A stretch of DNA of 64,000 nucleotides from Massilia putida (lineage in GTDB: Bacteria > Pseudomonadota > Gammaproteobacteria > Burkholderiales > Burkholderiaceae_D): assembly GCF_001941825.1 (NCBI RefSeq), contig NZ_CP019038.1:3968001-4032000 (forward strand). The letters are read 5' to 3'. Below, one piece after another: positions 43,475 to 53,334 of this stretch. The stretch's first letter is position 1, and each line of letters opens with the position of its first letter. The position numbers and the translations under genes are program-made. Below the pieces are notes generated by a model, which worked only from the letters and a program-made list of their open reading frames with translations, ran no database searches and had not been told where the DNA came from.

Positions 43475-44452
43475 TTACAATGGTTTGCTGGCAGCTCTTT
43501 CCTGCAGATGTAGAACAACGTTATCGAACGATATTTGCTCGTCGCCCGCGATGACAGCGTCCTTTACCGCGTCCTGGCACGCGCGAACGATGTCCGCATG
43601 CGACTCACCCTGGCCGTATTTGGCCAGTTCGCGATAATCGAATGTATCTGGCGCATATAAGGCCAACTTATTCCGTAACAGAGCCTCAATCTGACGTTCG
43701 TCAGGTGCATCGTAGCGAATGATATCGTCAAAACGACGGAACAGGGCAACGTCCAGATCTTTCGCATGGTTGGTGGCGGCGACAATCAGGCTGTCGGACC
43801 CGTCTTGCTCGATCAGCTGGAGGAACATGTTGAGCGTTCTACGCATCTCGGCGACGTCATGCTGGCTTCCTCGCTGCAAGCCAAGCGAATCGAACTCGTC
43901 GAAAAAATACACGCCCTTGGTCGACTTGAGGGCGTCGAAAACGAGGCGAAGTTTAGCGGCGCTCTCTCCCATGAACTTGGTGATCAAGCTGTCAAACCGG
44001 GCTGTAAACAGGGGAAGTCTCAGCTCTCCGGCCAATACCGCCGCCGTCATCGTTTTACCGGTGCCGGGAGGACCTACGAGGAGAAGCTTGCGTCGCGGAC
44101 TCAGGCCATGCGCCTTCAGTTGCGCGCCATGCCGCTGCTCCTTGAGCACCCGCTGCAATTTTCCTGAGACTCCCTCGGACAGCACCATCTGGTTAAAGTG
44201 CTCATGGGGGTACTGAACCGTCAGCAACTCCGAAAGTTCGCCTTTCGGTTGCGCCAGGGGTATCGGTTTGCCAGCCGCCGGTGTCGCCTCGACCTTGGCA
44301 CGGTCGATCAGGTCGCGTAACTCAGCCGCCAACCTGACATGCCCCCGTAGCGCCTCGTCCGCAGCTACTTGCATTGCAACGGCATAGAAATGGTCGTTAT
44401 CGTTGCTAGCATGCGCCTTCAACAGCGCTTTCATTTGGTCAGAACGGGCCAT
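43475..44452 (-). CDS. AAA+ ATPase paired with subtilase
   Basis: This 325-residue protein has a helical N-terminus and an AAA+ core with Walker A LLVGPPGTGKTMTAAVLA, Walker B GVYFFDEFDSLG, sensor 1 (VAATNHAKDLD) and an arginine pair FRRFDDII. It resembles single-domain AAA ATPases that accompany cytoplasmic subtilases. It could remodel or gate substrates for the protease. GGAG precedes ATG 44,452 by 5 bases; the longer frame to 44,533 has no such site. It is probably intact although its partner is not. Biological role is inferred only from pairing. Confidence 0.82.
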   Translation of the reverse strand: MARSDQMKALLKAHASNDNDHFYAVAMQVAADEALRGHVRLAAELRDLIDRAKVEATPAAGKPIPLAQPKGELSELLTVQYPHEHFNQMVLSEGVSGKLQRVLKEQRHGAQLKAHGLSPRRKLLLVGPPGTGKTMTAAVLAGELRLPLFTARFDSLITKFMGESAAKLRLVFDALKSTKGVYFFDEFDSLGLQRGSQHDVAEMRRTLNMFLQLIEQDGSDSLIVAATNHAKDLDVALFRRFDDIIRYDAPDERQIEALLRNKLALYAPDTFDYRELAKYGQGESHADIVRACQDAVKDAVIAGDEQISFDNVVLHLQERAASKPL

Positions 44453-44679
44453 AGGAACTCCGGTAATCCTGGTGTGTTCGAAGTACGAACACCACAGTGC
44501 GACGACGTTGAGAAGCGAACCAACATGTCTCAACGGCAGAAAGACGTCCGGACAACATTGAGGTTACCAAAATGCTATGATTCAATCAAGCAATAAAAGC
44601 TTGGATTGCCTTTTGGTTCGTATGACTGCGAGTGTAGCTAGGCAGTCAAAGAAAAACCTATGATTCTATCATGCCACCA

Positions 44680-45416
44680 TACGGTTGCGCGTGGCGCCAT
44701 GCATCTCAAGCGTTGCCAACGAGAGGACAGGCGCTTACACCCTACGGTGCGCTCGATGTCCCAGCGCCATCAGCCGAGCCTTTCACGCGACTCAACGCTG
44801 TATCGCGCGATACATGCTGCGATACCTCTTCGGCGCAAACAAGCACGATCTGCACGTCAAGCGTACGCTTGGTCGGCGCGCAGCTTACCTGGACGCTTAC
44901 GCGCACGGCCGATAAGTTTCTTAACCGCTGGGATGGCTTCGACGAGTGGAATAAGAAAACGCGAATCGTGCAACAAGTACACGAAATCTCGGCTACCGGC
45001 GGCAACCCACGTTGATCCACAAGCAGATGATGTTTGCAGCCGAGTTTGCCGCGATCTGTCGGATTTCGGCCCTTATGCTCTGCCCGCAGGGGCCGACACA
45101 CTGGCAGCGTCAACGCAAGCTCGATCCCCTGGTTTGGTCGTGCTCGCGCAGGCGTCAGAGCACTGCCTCTTGGACGCGCTGCCGAACGCGATCTTTCATC
45201 CATTCGTGGGCCGGGGCCAGCAAGTTATGCCACCGCCGCAGCCGAGTTCACGCAGCGAATATTCCCACGATATCCCGGTCTTCGCACAAACAGAATCCCG
45301 GTTAGGGTCGCGCAATCGTCGAAACGTCGCCATCTGCCTTTCGGCTATCTGCGATGGGTCGGAAGATGGGCTGTTACAAGCGACCAAAAGTCTTCCGGGA
45401 GAAGTGCCTGGGCCAT
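44680..45416 (-). pseudogene. IS5-family transposase remnant, multiply frameshifted
   Basis: The reverse strand encodes pieces of an IS5-type transposase in shifting frames: MAQALLPEDFWSLV at 45,416, then TLTGILFV, GRNPTDRGKLGCKHHLLVD, FLIPLVEAIPAVKK, GRARKRPGKLRADQAYA and HERR-like end sequence. Several stops and frame changes interrupt it. It is inactive. Confidence 0.8.
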
Positions 45417-45541
45417 GACGTCAGTCCGGCTGGGAACACGGACGTCATCTTAGCTGCCAAACTACGGGTGTGTACTTCCGCTATCGATCCGAAGCAGACC
45501 TGAGCGAACAGCAAGCGCACACCCCGGATGACGTTATCGAA

Positions 45542-45787
45542 TCAATCGAAGTCGATCTTTCTCTCGTTCACATGGTGCGCCACGTGAGGAGCCGCATTCA
45601 TGACTTCGATGTTATCCAGATTCAAGGCCTGATCTGGATCGTCTGCTTTCCTGATCTTGTGATGAGCCTGGGCATTCGGTTCGAGCGGTTCTCCAGTCCG
45701 TTCGCAAGCCGTGATGTTGTCTCTCTCGATTTTTTGCTGCTTTAGATGTTTCTGCCTGCCTGAGCTCAGGGCAGGGCCCATGTGCAC
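45542..45787 (-). CDS. Small HNH-nuclease-like protein, 5' end disrupted
   Basis: The 81-residue frame contains CERTGEPLEPNAQAHHKIRK ... NLDNIEVMNAAPHVAHH, which resembles an HNH endonuclease fold (Cys, paired His, Asn, His). The open frame continues upstream to the IS256 element at 45,868 (EASVFLPSCLLGAAALARLI), suggesting the original 5' end lies on the far side of that element. It may be inactive. The next cargo genes on the same strand (47,245-47,669) might have formed one operon with it. Confidence 0.5.
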   Translation of the reverse strand: MHMGPALSSGRQKHLKQQKIERDNITACERTGEPLEPNAQAHHKIRKADDPDQALNLDNIEVMNAAPHVAHHVNERKIDFD

Positions 45788-45867
45788 GTGGATACTTTGG
45801 ATGAGGCGCGCTAGCGCCGCGGCGCCAAGTAAGCAGCTCGGAAGAAAAACGCTGGCTTCGCGCCAGG

Positions 45868-47214
45868 GGGTGTACCAGATTCTGTGTAAACGATTCTTCG
45901 TTTAAGTCTGCGGCACCCGGTCTTCAAACTGGATGGCGAAGCGGTTTAACGCAGCTTTCCAGTCCCGTATCGGCATCGTCCACTTCTTGCTGATGTTGTT
46001 CAGGGCAAGATAAAACAGCTTGCTGACAGCTTCATCGGTCGGAAAGGAACTGCGGGCCTTGGTCACTTTTCGCAGGCTCATGTTAATCGATTCAATAGCG
46101 TTCGTGGTGTATATCACCTTTCGGATTTCCGGCGGGTAGTCGAAGAACGGTATGACGCGCGCCCAGTTACGGCGCCAGGACTGACTTATCGGTTTATACT
46201 GTTTATCCCATTTATCTTCGAATTCGGCAAGCCTGAGTTCAGCCTCGTCGGTAGTGGCTGCACTGTAAATCAACTTCAGATCGGCGGCGACTTCCTTCTG
46301 CGCTTTCCAGGGCACGAAATTCAGGCTGTTGCGCACCATGTGAACGATGCACAGCTGAACCGAGGTCTGCGGGTAGACCGCCTCGATGGCGTCCGGGAAG
46401 CCTTTCAGGCCGTCGACGCAGGCGATGAATATGTCCTGCACGCCACGATTTTTTAGCTCGGTCACGACCTGCAGCCAGAACTTCGCGCCTTCAGTTTGGG
46501 AGATCCACAGGCCCAGCACCTCCTTGTGGCCATCCATGTTGACGCCGATGGCCAGGTAGACCGCCTTGGTACGCACCGCGCCGTTGTCGCGCACCTTGAC
46601 GTGAATGCAGTCGAGATAGAGGATCGGGTACACGGCGTCGAGCGGGCGGGCCTGCCAGAGCTTCACATCCTCGCTGACAGCGTCCGTGACGTTGGAAATG
46701 AGGGTCGGTGACACCTCGGTGCCGTACATCTCTTCCAGATGGCTTTGGATCTCCCGCACGCTCAGGCCACGCGCGTAGAGCGAGATGATTTTGTCGTCGA
46801 AGCCGGTCCAGCGTGTCTGATGCTTGACGACGATCTGCGGCTCGAACGTGCCCTGGCGGTCGCGAGGAACGTCAAGCGGCAGCGCGCCGAAATCGCCCTT
46901 GAGCGTCTTGATGCTATGGCCGTTGCGGGTGTTGGCAGTGCTGTTGGTCACCTCGCCGCTTTTGTCGTGGCCCAGGTGGTCGGTCATCTCGACTTCCAGC
47001 GCGCGCTCGACCAGCATCTTGGTGAGCTGCTTGAGCAGCCCATTTTCGCCGATCAGGTCCTCGGGCTTCTGGTAGTTTGCCAGCAGGCCGTCGGCAAGTT
47101 TGAGCAGTTCCGGATCGGGCTTGGCCCGCTTGTTACGCTTTACAACGGTCATCGTTTCTCCTAATGGCGGCAGTGTCCTGCCAAATGACCGTTTACACAA
47201 TATTATTTACACCC
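45868..47214 (-). mobile_element. IS256-family insertion sequence
   Basis: This 1.35-kb element is bounded by imperfect inverted repeats. Both ends read GGGTGTA inward and share TGTGTAAACG 17 bases in (45,868 and 47,214). Between them is one transposase gene. No exact target duplication is seen: flanks read TTCGCGCCAGG and TCGCGAGCC. It interrupts a reverse-strand gene region. Confidence 0.85.
45902..47152 (-). CDS. IS256-family (mutator-type) transposase
   Basis: This 416-residue mutator-family DDE transposase carries the conserved regions YPILYLDCIHVKVRD (first aspartate), FIACVDGLKGFPDAI (second aspartate) and the C-terminal VIYTTNAIESINMSLRK with the catalytic glutamate. ATG 47,152 follows TTAGGAGAAACG; an upstream start would lack such a site. 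It appears intact and the element may be active. Confidence 0.93.
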   Translation of the reverse strand: MTVVKRNKRAKPDPELLKLADGLLANYQKPEDLIGENGLLKQLTKMLVERALEVEMTDHLGHDKSGEVTNSTANTRNGHSIKTLKGDFGALPLDVPRDRQGTFEPQIVVKHQTRWTGFDDKIISLYARGLSVREIQSHLEEMYGTEVSPTLISNVTDAVSEDVKLWQARPLDAVYPILYLDCIHVKVRDNGAVRTKAVYLAIGVNMDGHKEVLGLWISQTEGAKFWLQVVTELKNRGVQDIFIACVDGLKGFPDAIEAVYPQTSVQLCIVHMVRNSLNFVPWKAQKEVAADLKLIYSAATTDEAELRLAEFEDKWDKQYKPISQSWRRNWARVIPFFDYPPEIRKVIYTTNAIESINMSLRKVTKARSSFPTDEAVSKLFYLALNNISKKWTMPIRDWKAALNRFAIQFEDRVPQT

Positions 47215-47244
47215 TCGCGAGCCAGCGTGTCCTTCCTGCTGCGA

Positions 47245-47454
47245 CTACTTGAAGGGTAGCGTCATTTCCGTGGTCTTATTCGAGGTCGGGTCTTGGCGAA
47301 CTTTGACGACAGCTTTGCCGCTACCGACCAGCAGCTGCTGGGTGTGCGGGTCAGTGTCGAACTCGATGCGCACTGACGTCAGAACGAACCCGGCCGGGGC
47401 GTTGACGAGCTCGGGCAGGCCAGTGGTGTTGTTGAAGGAAACGTGCACGGTCAT
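47245..47454 (-). CDS. Small hypothetical protein
   Basis: The 69-residue protein is predicted to be mostly beta (TVHVSFNNTTG, AGFVLTSVRIEFDTD, SGKAVVKVRQD) without signal peptide. It overlaps the upstream small gene by four bases (ATGA). No family recognised. Confidence 0.6.
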   Translation of the reverse strand: MTVHVSFNNTTGLPELVNAPAGFVLTSVRIEFDTDPHTQQLLVGSGKAVVKVRQDPTSNKTTEMTLPFK

Positions 47455-47669
47455 TCCTCCTTTGAGTCGAGCGCGTCGTTGAAGAACTCGACGCCAGGCT
47501 GATTAAACCAAGCGACCGCCTCGCCGGTGTTGCCAATGTCTAGCGCGGCCATGACATGCGCCAGTCCGCCGATCGCCCGCTCACGGCTGACTTCACCGGC
47601 CCGAATGGCGTCGTACAGGCGACCGATCATGCCGTCCATCTGATTGTGTTGCTTGTTCGAAAGGGCCAA
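47451..47669 (-). CDS. Small helical hypothetical protein
   Basis: The gene encodes 72 residues if the TTG at 47,669 is used; it has AAGGGGAA 4 bases upstream and no ATG fits as well (the next ATG is 47,639). The protein is amphipathic and helical (IGRLYDAIRAGEVSRERAIGG, HVMAALDIGN). It is followed by the previous gene in a coupled pair just inside the right end. Unknown function. Confidence 0.6.
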   Translation of the reverse strand: MALSNKQHNQMDGMIGRLYDAIRAGEVSRERAIGGLAHVMAALDIGNTGEAVAWFNQPGVEFFNDALDSKEE

Positions 47670-48105
47670 GGTGTTCCCCTTGTAGTTGTTGGCAAGCCTA
47701 CATCGGGTTGATTTCCTTTTTTGCAAGGGACGCGAACGTCGATTTGCCTTCCTATTTTGTTGAAAAACTCGGCCAAGTTGGCGGCTGAGCAAAAATCCTG
47801 TAAGGCTCGACTTACCAGAACCGCCCCTATTCTACGATCTCGAAGTGGTTGGACGTTTGTGACCACCCCAAATTGTTGCCTTTCGATTTTTTCAACACAA
47901 TAGGCCGAAAGCGGAAGTTCGTCCGGGGGCAGTGTACCTCAGCAGTACCGTGGACCGAAACCTTCAGTCAGTCACTTTTTTGTGTAATCGCGTTAATAGA
48001 TGGAATCGACATTAACTGAACGATTATTCTGACGCTGGATGGACCACGAAAAATGGGAGGTTGCAACAATGCAAGCGCTTGAGGAATTCTTGGCTACGGT
48101 GACAT
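47670..48105. other. No gene recognised
   Basis: About 430 bases between the small genes and the right end show no convincing reading frame, repeat or RNA; the promoter of the small genes is presumably here. Confidence 0.5.
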
Positions 48106-48144
48106 AAAAAGAGCCGCCTACGCTCGTATGAACGTTGGCGGCTC
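48106..48144 (-). terminator. Intrinsic terminator facing leftward, just inside the right end
   Basis: The arms GAGCCGCC (48,111-48,118) and GGCGGCTC (48,137-48,144) form a stem with an 18-base loop. On the reverse strand it is followed by five Ts (48,110-48,106), so it stops transcription running from glmS into the element. Confidence 0.75.
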
Positions 48145-48155
48145 TGCATTCACTA

Positions 48156-48221
48156 GTGTCAAACTTTATTGTTTTGTGTCCGACTTTATTGTTTTGTGTC
48201 CGACTTTATTGTCTGTCTACA
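48156..48221 (-). repeat. Tn7-like right end at attTn7, site type B
   Basis: Three units with a 20-base period, core GTGTCCGACTTTATTGT, at 48,156, 48,176 and 48,196, are followed by the terminal TGTCTACA. Abutting sites mark the right end. They match the copy at 9334-9399 in reverse complement. Confidence 0.78.
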
Positions 48222-48247
48222 ACGGGCATCCCGATGTTCCATACGGC
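48222..48247. other. attTn7 insertion site downstream of glmS
   Basis: The 26 bases between transposon end and glmS stop. Tn7 inserts about 23-27 bases past glmS, in this orientation. It shows that targeting was by glmS recognition, presumably by a TnsD no longer present in the element. Confidence 0.75.
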
Positions 48248-50077
48248 TTATTCGACCGTCACCGACTTCGCCAGGTTACGCGGCTTGTCGACGTCGGTGC
48301 CGCGCGCCAGCGCCGTGTGATACGCCAGCAGCTGCAGCGCCGCCACGTGCAGGATCGGCGACAGCAGGCCGTAGTGTTCCGGCAGGCGGATCACATGCAC
48401 GCCCTCGCCCGACGTGATCTGGGTGTCGACGTCGGCGAACACGTACAGCTGGCCGCCGCGGGCGCGGACTTCCTGCATGTTCGACTTCAGTTTTTCCAGC
48501 AGGGCGTCGTTCGGGGCGATCGTCACCACCGGCATTTCTTCCGTCACCAGCGCCAGCGGGCCGTGCTTCAGTTCGCCGGCCGGGTAGGCTTCGGCGTGGA
48601 TGTACGAGATTTCCTTCAGTTTCAACGCGCCTTCCAGGGCGATCGGGTAGTGCAGGCCGCGGCCCAGGAACAGGGCGTTTTCCTTGCGGGCGAATTCCTC
48701 GGCCCAGGCGATCACCTGCGGCTCCAGCGCCAGCACGGACGACAGCGCGACCGGCAGGTGGCGCATCTGTTTCAGGTAGTTCGCTTCCTGCTCGTCGCTC
48801 AGGCGACCGTTGACCTGGGCCAGCGTCAGGGTCAGCAGGAACAGCGCGGCCAGTTGCGTGGTGAAGGCCTTCGTCGAGGCGACGCCCACTTCGACGCCGG
48901 CGCGGGTGATGTAGGCCAGCTTGCACTCGCGCACCATGGCGCTGGTCGAGACGTTGCAGATGGTCAGCGTGTTCGTCATGCCCAGGCTGCGCGCATGTTT
49001 CAGCGCGGCCAGCGTGTCGGCCGTCTCGCCCGACTGCGAGATCGTCACGACGAGGGTGCCCGGGTGCGGGACGCTGTCGCGGTAGCGGTATTCGCTGGCG
49101 ATCTCGACGTTCACCGGCAGCTTGGCCACCGACTCGATCCAGTACTTGGCCGTGAGGCCCGCATAATAGCTGGTGCCGCAGGCCAGGATCAGCACGCGGT
49201 CGATTTCCTTGAACACGCGGAAGGCCTGGTCGCCGAACAGTTCCGGCATGATGCCCGTCACGCCTTCCAGCGTGTCGCCCACGACGCGCGGCTGTTCGAA
49301 GATTTCTTTCTGCATGTAGTGGCGGTACGGACCGAGCTCGGCGGCGCCCGTGTGCGCGTGCACGGTCTTGACCTCGCGCTCGGCCGGACGGCCCTCGGCA
49401 TCGACGATCCAGTAGCGGGCCAGTTGCAGGTCGACGACGTCGCCTTCTTCCAGATAAATGATCTGGTCGGTGGTGCCGGCCAGCGCCATCGCGTCGGAGG
49501 CGACGAAATTCTCTCCTTTGCCCAGGCCGACGATCAGCGGCGAGCCCTGGCGCGCGGCCACGACGCGGTGCGGTTCTTCGCGGCAGAACACGGCGATCGC
49601 ATACGCGCCGTGCAGGCGTTTGACGGCCTGCTGCACGGTGTCGAACAGGTCGCCGTTGTACATGTGGTCGATCAGGTGGGCGATGACCTCGGTATCGGTC
49701 TGGCTCTGGAACACGTAGCCCAGGCCGGTCAGTTCGGCGCGCAGCTCGTCGTGGTTCTCGATGATGCCGTTGTGGACGAGGGCGATGCGCGCATCGTCGC
49801 TGTTCGGCGAGAAGTGCGGGTGGGCGTTCTTGGTGGCCGGTGCGCCGTGCGTCGCCCAGCGGGTGTGGGCGATGCCCGTAAAGCCTTGCAGATGGGTTTC
49901 CTGGATCTGGGACTCCAGATCGGCCACGCGCGACGTGCTGCGCGAACGCGCCAGACGGCCATCCACGTGCAGCGCCACGCCACAGGAATCGTAGCCGCGG
50001 TATTCAAGACGCTTCAGACCTTCGATGAGAACTGGGGTGATATTGCGCTGGGCGACTGCTCCGACGATGCCACACAT
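48248..50077 (-). CDS. glmS: Glutamine-fructose-6-phosphate aminotransferase (isomerising)
   Basis: This enzyme makes glucosamine-6-phosphate from fructose-6-phosphate and glutamine, the first step to UDP-N-acetylglucosamine. The 609-residue protein starts [10 protein letters not shown] with the N-terminal nucleophile cysteine and has both SIS domains ([20 protein letters not shown]). It ends in NLAKSVTVE, the conserved tail encoded by the Tn7 TnsD recognition region. ATG 50,077 places the cysteine at position 2; the longer frame to 50,104 would mask it. It faces an Lrp-type gene divergently. No glmS ribozyme-type leader was recognised. Confidence 0.97.
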   Translation of the reverse strand: MCGIVGAVAQRNITPVLIEGLKRLEYRGYDSCGVALHVDGRLARSRSTSRVADLESQIQETHLQGFTGIAHTRWATHGAPATKNAHPHFSPNSDDARIALVHNGIIENHDELRAELTGLGYVFQSQTDTEVIAHLIDHMYNGDLFDTVQQAVKRLHGAYAIAVFCREEPHRVVAARQGSPLIVGLGKGENFVASDAMALAGTTDQIIYLEEGDVVDLQLARYWIVDAEGRPAEREVKTVHAHTGAAELGPYRHYMQKEIFEQPRVVGDTLEGVTGIMPELFGDQAFRVFKEIDRVLILACGTSYYAGLTAKYWIESVAKLPVNVEIASEYRYRDSVPHPGTLVVTISQSGETADTLAALKHARSLGMTNTLTICNVSTSAMVRECKLAYITRAGVEVGVASTKAFTTQLAALFLLTLTLAQVNGRLSDEQEANYLKQMRHLPVALSSVLALEPQVIAWAEEFARKENALFLGRGLHYPIALEGALKLKEISYIHAEAYPAGELKHGPLALVTEEMPVVTIAPNDALLEKLKSNMQEVRARGGQLYVFADVDTQITSGEGVHVIRLPEHYGLLSPILHVAALQLLAYHTALARGTDVDKPRNLAKSVTVE

Positions 50078-50222
50078 GGAAAACCTCCGAAATTGGTGAT
50101 GCATGCACTGTAGAGCAGAGGCAACGAAATAAGCTTTCTAAGTGCGCCATCTTTTGGTAGATTATTTCATGCCACCTTCAGCATGAAATATACTTTCATT
50201 TTTCTCTAAATATTTTATCGAT

Positions 50223-50696
50223 ATGTCGCCCGACACCCCGATACTGGACGATGTGGATCGTCGCATCCTGAATATCCTGCAGGTTGACGCATCGCAGACG
50301 AATGCAGAGTTGGCGGAATTGGTACACGTCTCGCCGCCGACTTGCTTGCGCCGCGTCAAACAGCTCACGGAGAACGGTGTTATCGAGCGGCAAGTCGCGA
50401 TCGTCGCGCCGGACAAGGTCGGCTCCCGCCTGTCCGCCATCGTCGAGATCACGCTGGACGTCCAGGCCGCGGACCGCATGGAAGAATTCGAGCGCGTGGT
50501 GGCCGACGAGGCCGCCGTGCTGCAGTGCTATCGCGTGTCGCCCGGACCGGACTTCGTACTCGTCGTGCAAGTGGCCGACATGCCCGCCTACCACGCTCTG
50601 GCGCACCGCCTGTTCACCACGCACAGCAATGTGCGCAACGTGAAAGCGTATTTCTCTACGTTCCGCAGCAAGTTCGAAACGCGTATCGCGATCTGA
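50223..50696 (+). CDS. Lrp/AsnC-family transcriptional regulator
   Basis: This 157-residue protein has an N-terminal helix-turn-helix (TNAELAELVHVSPPTCLRRVKQL) and an AsnC-type ligand-binding domain (DKVGSRLSAIVEITLD, CYRVSPGPDFVLVV). It is divergent from glmS across 145 bases. Its target and effector are not evident from the sequence. Confidence 0.92.
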   Translation: MSPDTPILDDVDRRILNILQVDASQTNAELAELVHVSPPTCLRRVKQLTENGVIERQVAIVAPDKVGSRLSAIVEITLDVQAADRMEEFERVVADEAAVLQCYRVSPGPDFVLVVQVADMPAYHALAHRLFTTHSNVRNVKAYFSTFRSKFETRIAI

Positions 50697-50936
50697 CAAC
50701 CTGTGGATAACTCTGTGCGCTTACCCCCTGCGCATCGACGCGCGATTGGCATGATCTCCCGTCACCTGTGCATTTCATCGGGTTTCTGAAACGATCGGGC
50801 CTGCCGGAAAACGCGGCAGGCCTGTGGATGACTCTGTGGATGATGTTGTGGAAGGGCAGTTGACATCCCTGTGCACAGGCAGTGGACCAAGCTGTGAATT
50901 TGCCGTGGACTGCCTGTGTGTACCCGGTGGACAGGT
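50697..50936. other. Intergenic region rich in TGTGGA repeats, DnaA-box-like
   Basis: TGTGGATAA at 50,702, the reverse complement of the DnaA box TTATCCACA, and two TGTGGATGA copies at 50,823 and 50,835. Related GTGGAC and GTGGAA sequences follow. No other feature seen. Confidence 0.5.
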
Positions 50937-52313
50937 TTACTTCTTGACCTTGACCGGCCGCTTCCAATTCTCGACCGTCAGCTGTTTCGGACGCGAGATC
51001 GTCAGCTTGCCGGCCGGCGCATCCTTGGTCAGCGTGGTGCCGGCGCCGATCGTCGCGCCCTTGCCGACCGTGACCGGGGCCACCAGCTGGCTGTCGCTGC
51101 CGATGAACGCCTCGTCTTCGATGACGGTGCGGAATTTATTGGCGCCATCGTAATTGCACGTGATCGTGCCGGCGCCAATGTTGACGCGCGAGCCGACGTC
51201 GGCATCGCCCACATACGCCAAGTGGTTTGCCTTGCTGTGCGCAGCGACCTTGCTGTTCTTGATCTCGACGAAGTTGCCCACGTGAACGTCCTCGCCCAGT
51301 TCCGTGCCCGGGCGCAGGCGCGCGTATGGGCCGATGATGGATTTTTCGCCGACAGACGCGCCTTCCAGGTGGCAGAACGGTTTAATTTGGGCGCCCGCCG
51401 CGACGGTCGCGTTCACGAGCACATTGTTGGCGCCGATCGTCACGCCGTCGCCCAGTTCCACGCGGCCTTCGAACACGCAGCCGACGTCGATGGTGACGTC
51501 GCGTCCGCAAATAAGTTCGCCGCGCACGTCGATGCGGGCCGGATCCAACAACGTCACGCCCTTTTCGAGCAGGGCGGTGGCGATGTTCAGCTGGTGACGA
51601 CGCTCGAGCTCGGCCAGCTGCACCTTGCTGTTCACGCCCGCCACTTCCCATTCGGCCGACGGCTGGGCCGACACGACGGGCACGCCGGCCGCCACGGCCT
51701 GGGCCACGATATCGGTCAGGTAGTACTCGCCCTGGGCGTTATTGTTCTTCAGCGCGCCGAGCCAGCCGGTCAGGAAGCGGGTCGGGATGACCATGATGCC
51801 GCTGTTGATTTCCTTGATGGCACGTTCAAACTCGTTCGCATCCTTTTCTTCCACGATGCGCACGATGTTGCCGTTCTCGCGGACGATGCGGCCCAGGCCG
51901 AACGGATTCGCCTGCTCGACGGTCAGAATGGCCAGCTTATCGTTACCGGCAGCCTCGACCAGGCGGCGCAGCGAGGCGGCCGTCGTCAGCGGCACGTCGC
52001 CGTACAGGACGAGCGTCGGCGCATTTTCGTCGATTTGCGGCAGGGCCTGCATCACGGCGTGACCGGTGCCCAGCTGCGGTTCCTGCAAGGCGGTATCGAT
52101 CACCACGCCACTTTCCGCCGACCAGGCTTGAACCGCACTCGGCACCGCTGCGCCGCCGTGCCCGTAAATCACGCATAATTTACTCGGGTTCAAGCTGCGT
52201 GCCGTATTGATAACATGCTGCAATAGCGGCTTGCCGGCCAATGGATGCAAGACTTTCGGCAGTGCGGATTGCATACGCTTTCCCATGCCGGCGGCGAGGA
52301 TGACTACGTTCAT
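50937..52313 (-). CDS. glmU: Bifunctional N-acetylglucosamine-1-phosphate uridyltransferase / glucosamine-1-phosphate acetyltransferase
   Basis: The 458-residue protein catalyses the last two steps to UDP-N-acetylglucosamine. The N-terminal nucleotidyltransferase starts [20 protein letters not shown], with GHGGAAVP and the LYGDVPL magnesium site. The C-terminal hexapeptide-repeat left-handed helix spans about 250-440. It is near glmS, in the same pathway, and its stop is followed by the repeat-rich intergenic region. The ATG 52,313 is the family's standard start. Confidence 0.97.
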   Translation of the reverse strand: MNVVILAAGMGKRMQSALPKVLHPLAGKPLLQHVINTARSLNPSKLCVIYGHGGAAVPSAVQAWSAESGVVIDTALQEPQLGTGHAVMQALPQIDENAPTLVLYGDVPLTTAASLRRLVEAAGNDKLAILTVEQANPFGLGRIVRENGNIVRIVEEKDANEFERAIKEINSGIMVIPTRFLTGWLGALKNNNAQGEYYLTDIVAQAVAAGVPVVSAQPSAEWEVAGVNSKVQLAELERRHQLNIATALLEKGVTLLDPARIDVRGELICGRDVTIDVGCVFEGRVELGDGVTIGANNVLVNATVAAGAQIKPFCHLEGASVGEKSIIGPYARLRPGTELGEDVHVGNFVEIKNSKVAAHSKANHLAYVGDADVGSRVNIGAGTITCNYDGANKFRTVIEDEAFIGSDSQLVAPVTVGKGATIGAGTTLTKDAPAGKLTISRPKQLTVENWKRPVKVKK

Positions 52314-52340
52314 AAGCCGTTCTCAAACGAGTTAATAAAG

Positions 52341-53237
52341 ATGAAAAAGTTTAACACGCTACCTACCGCGTTCCAGCGAGCACGTCTGTTGTTCGTGATT
52401 GCCTTCATGGCGCTGCTGAGTGCGTGCAGCACGATCCGCTTCACCTACAACCACGGCGACACCTTACTGTACTGGTGGCTGAACGCTTATCTCGACCTCG
52501 ACAGCGATCAATCCGACTGGGTCAAAAAGGACATCGACAACCTGTTCCAGTGGCACCGCACGACGCAGCTGCGCGATTACGCCGGCCTGCTGAGTAAAAT
52601 GCAGCGCCAGCTCGGCGACGGCAATGTGACGCAGGATGAATTGCTGGCCGACTACCGCGACATCAAGGCGAGAACGGAATTGCTGGCCTTTAAGGCGCTG
52701 CCGGAATTGGCCGACCTGGCGATGTCGATCAAGCCGGAGCAGATCGCGCAAATGGAAAAGAAATTCGCCAAGAATAACGAAGACTTCCGCAAGAAATTCA
52801 TGAGCGGCAGCGTCGAGGACCAACATAAAGCCCGTTTTAAAAAGGCGATGGAACAGCTCGACTTATGGTTCGGCAGTTTCAGCCGCGACCAGGAAGCCGC
52901 ATTGCGCAAAGCATCGGACGCGCGCCCGCTCGACAACGAGATCTGGCTGCAGGAACGCGTCATGCGCCAGAAAAAGATCATCGCGCTGCTGCAGCGTATT
53001 CATAAGGATAAGCTGAACAAGGAACAGACGATGTCGGCGGTGCACGACCTGTTGCGCGAATTCTTCGACCGCATGGACGCGCCCGACCGCAAGGCCTTCT
53101 TCGACGCCTATATCGACAACACGTCGAAATTCATCCTGACGGCGATCCGCCTCACGACGCCGGATCAGAAAGCCCATGCGCAGAAACGCATGCAAGGTTG
53201 GATCAACGATTTCAACGCGCTGGCGGCCGGGAAATAA
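52341..53237 (+). CDS. DUF6279-type lipoprotein
   Basis: This 298-residue protein has a lipoprotein signal (LLFVIAFMALLSAC) followed by a helical, charge-rich domain (FTYNHGDTLLYWWLNAYLDL, ALPELADLAMSIKPEQIAQ). The DUF6279 family is proteobacterial envelope lipoproteins of unknown role. ATG 52,341 is preceded by AAAG; the longer frame lacks the signal. It is divergent from glmU. Confidence 0.8.
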   Translation: MKKFNTLPTAFQRARLLFVIAFMALLSACSTIRFTYNHGDTLLYWWLNAYLDLDSDQSDWVKKDIDNLFQWHRTTQLRDYAGLLSKMQRQLGDGNVTQDELLADYRDIKARTELLAFKALPELADLAMSIKPEQIAQMEKKFAKNNEDFRKKFMSGSVEDQHKARFKKAMEQLDLWFGSFSRDQEAALRKASDARPLDNEIWLQERVMRQKKIIALLQRIHKDKLNKEQTMSAVHDLLREFFDRMDAPDRKAFFDAYIDNTSKFILTAIRLTTPDQKAHAQKRMQGWINDFNALAAGK

Positions 53238-53240
53238 GCC

Positions 53241-53318
53241 GTAGGGTGGGTGGCCGTCCGCCCGCCCAATGCACGCGTTACGGCGATGCCATGGTGGGCA
53301 CGGAGTGCCCACCCTACG
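53241..53318. repeat. Imperfect inverted repeat between genes (REP-like)
   Basis: GTAGGGTGGG at 53,241 and CCCACCCTAC near 53,309 are inverted copies around CATGGTGGGCACGGAGTGCCCACC. This resembles short repetitive palindromes scattered between genes in related genomes. Copy number in this genome cannot be judged. Confidence 0.6.
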
Positions 53319-53334
53319 TGCTATATTCCGGCCC

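Larger units (their letters stand above)
35784..48221. mobile_element. Tn7-like element at attTn7, without transposase genes
   Basis: The element starts with TGTGCACAA at 35,784 and ends with TGTCTACA at 48,221. It has three spaced sites at the left end and three abutting 20-base sites at the right end. The right end is 27 bases beyond the glmS stop, the classical Tn7 position and orientation. The bases CGGGC occur at 35,779-35,783 and 48,223-48,227, a likely 5-base duplication with one extra base at the right. No tnsABCD genes lie inside, so it moved with help from another element or lost them. The cargo is defence-like genes and IS elements. Confidence 0.75.

Noticed and set aside
9334..48221. 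One giant element between the two type-B right ends
   Set aside because: The two ends are both right ends, and the native chromosome block and a separate left end at 35,784 lie between.
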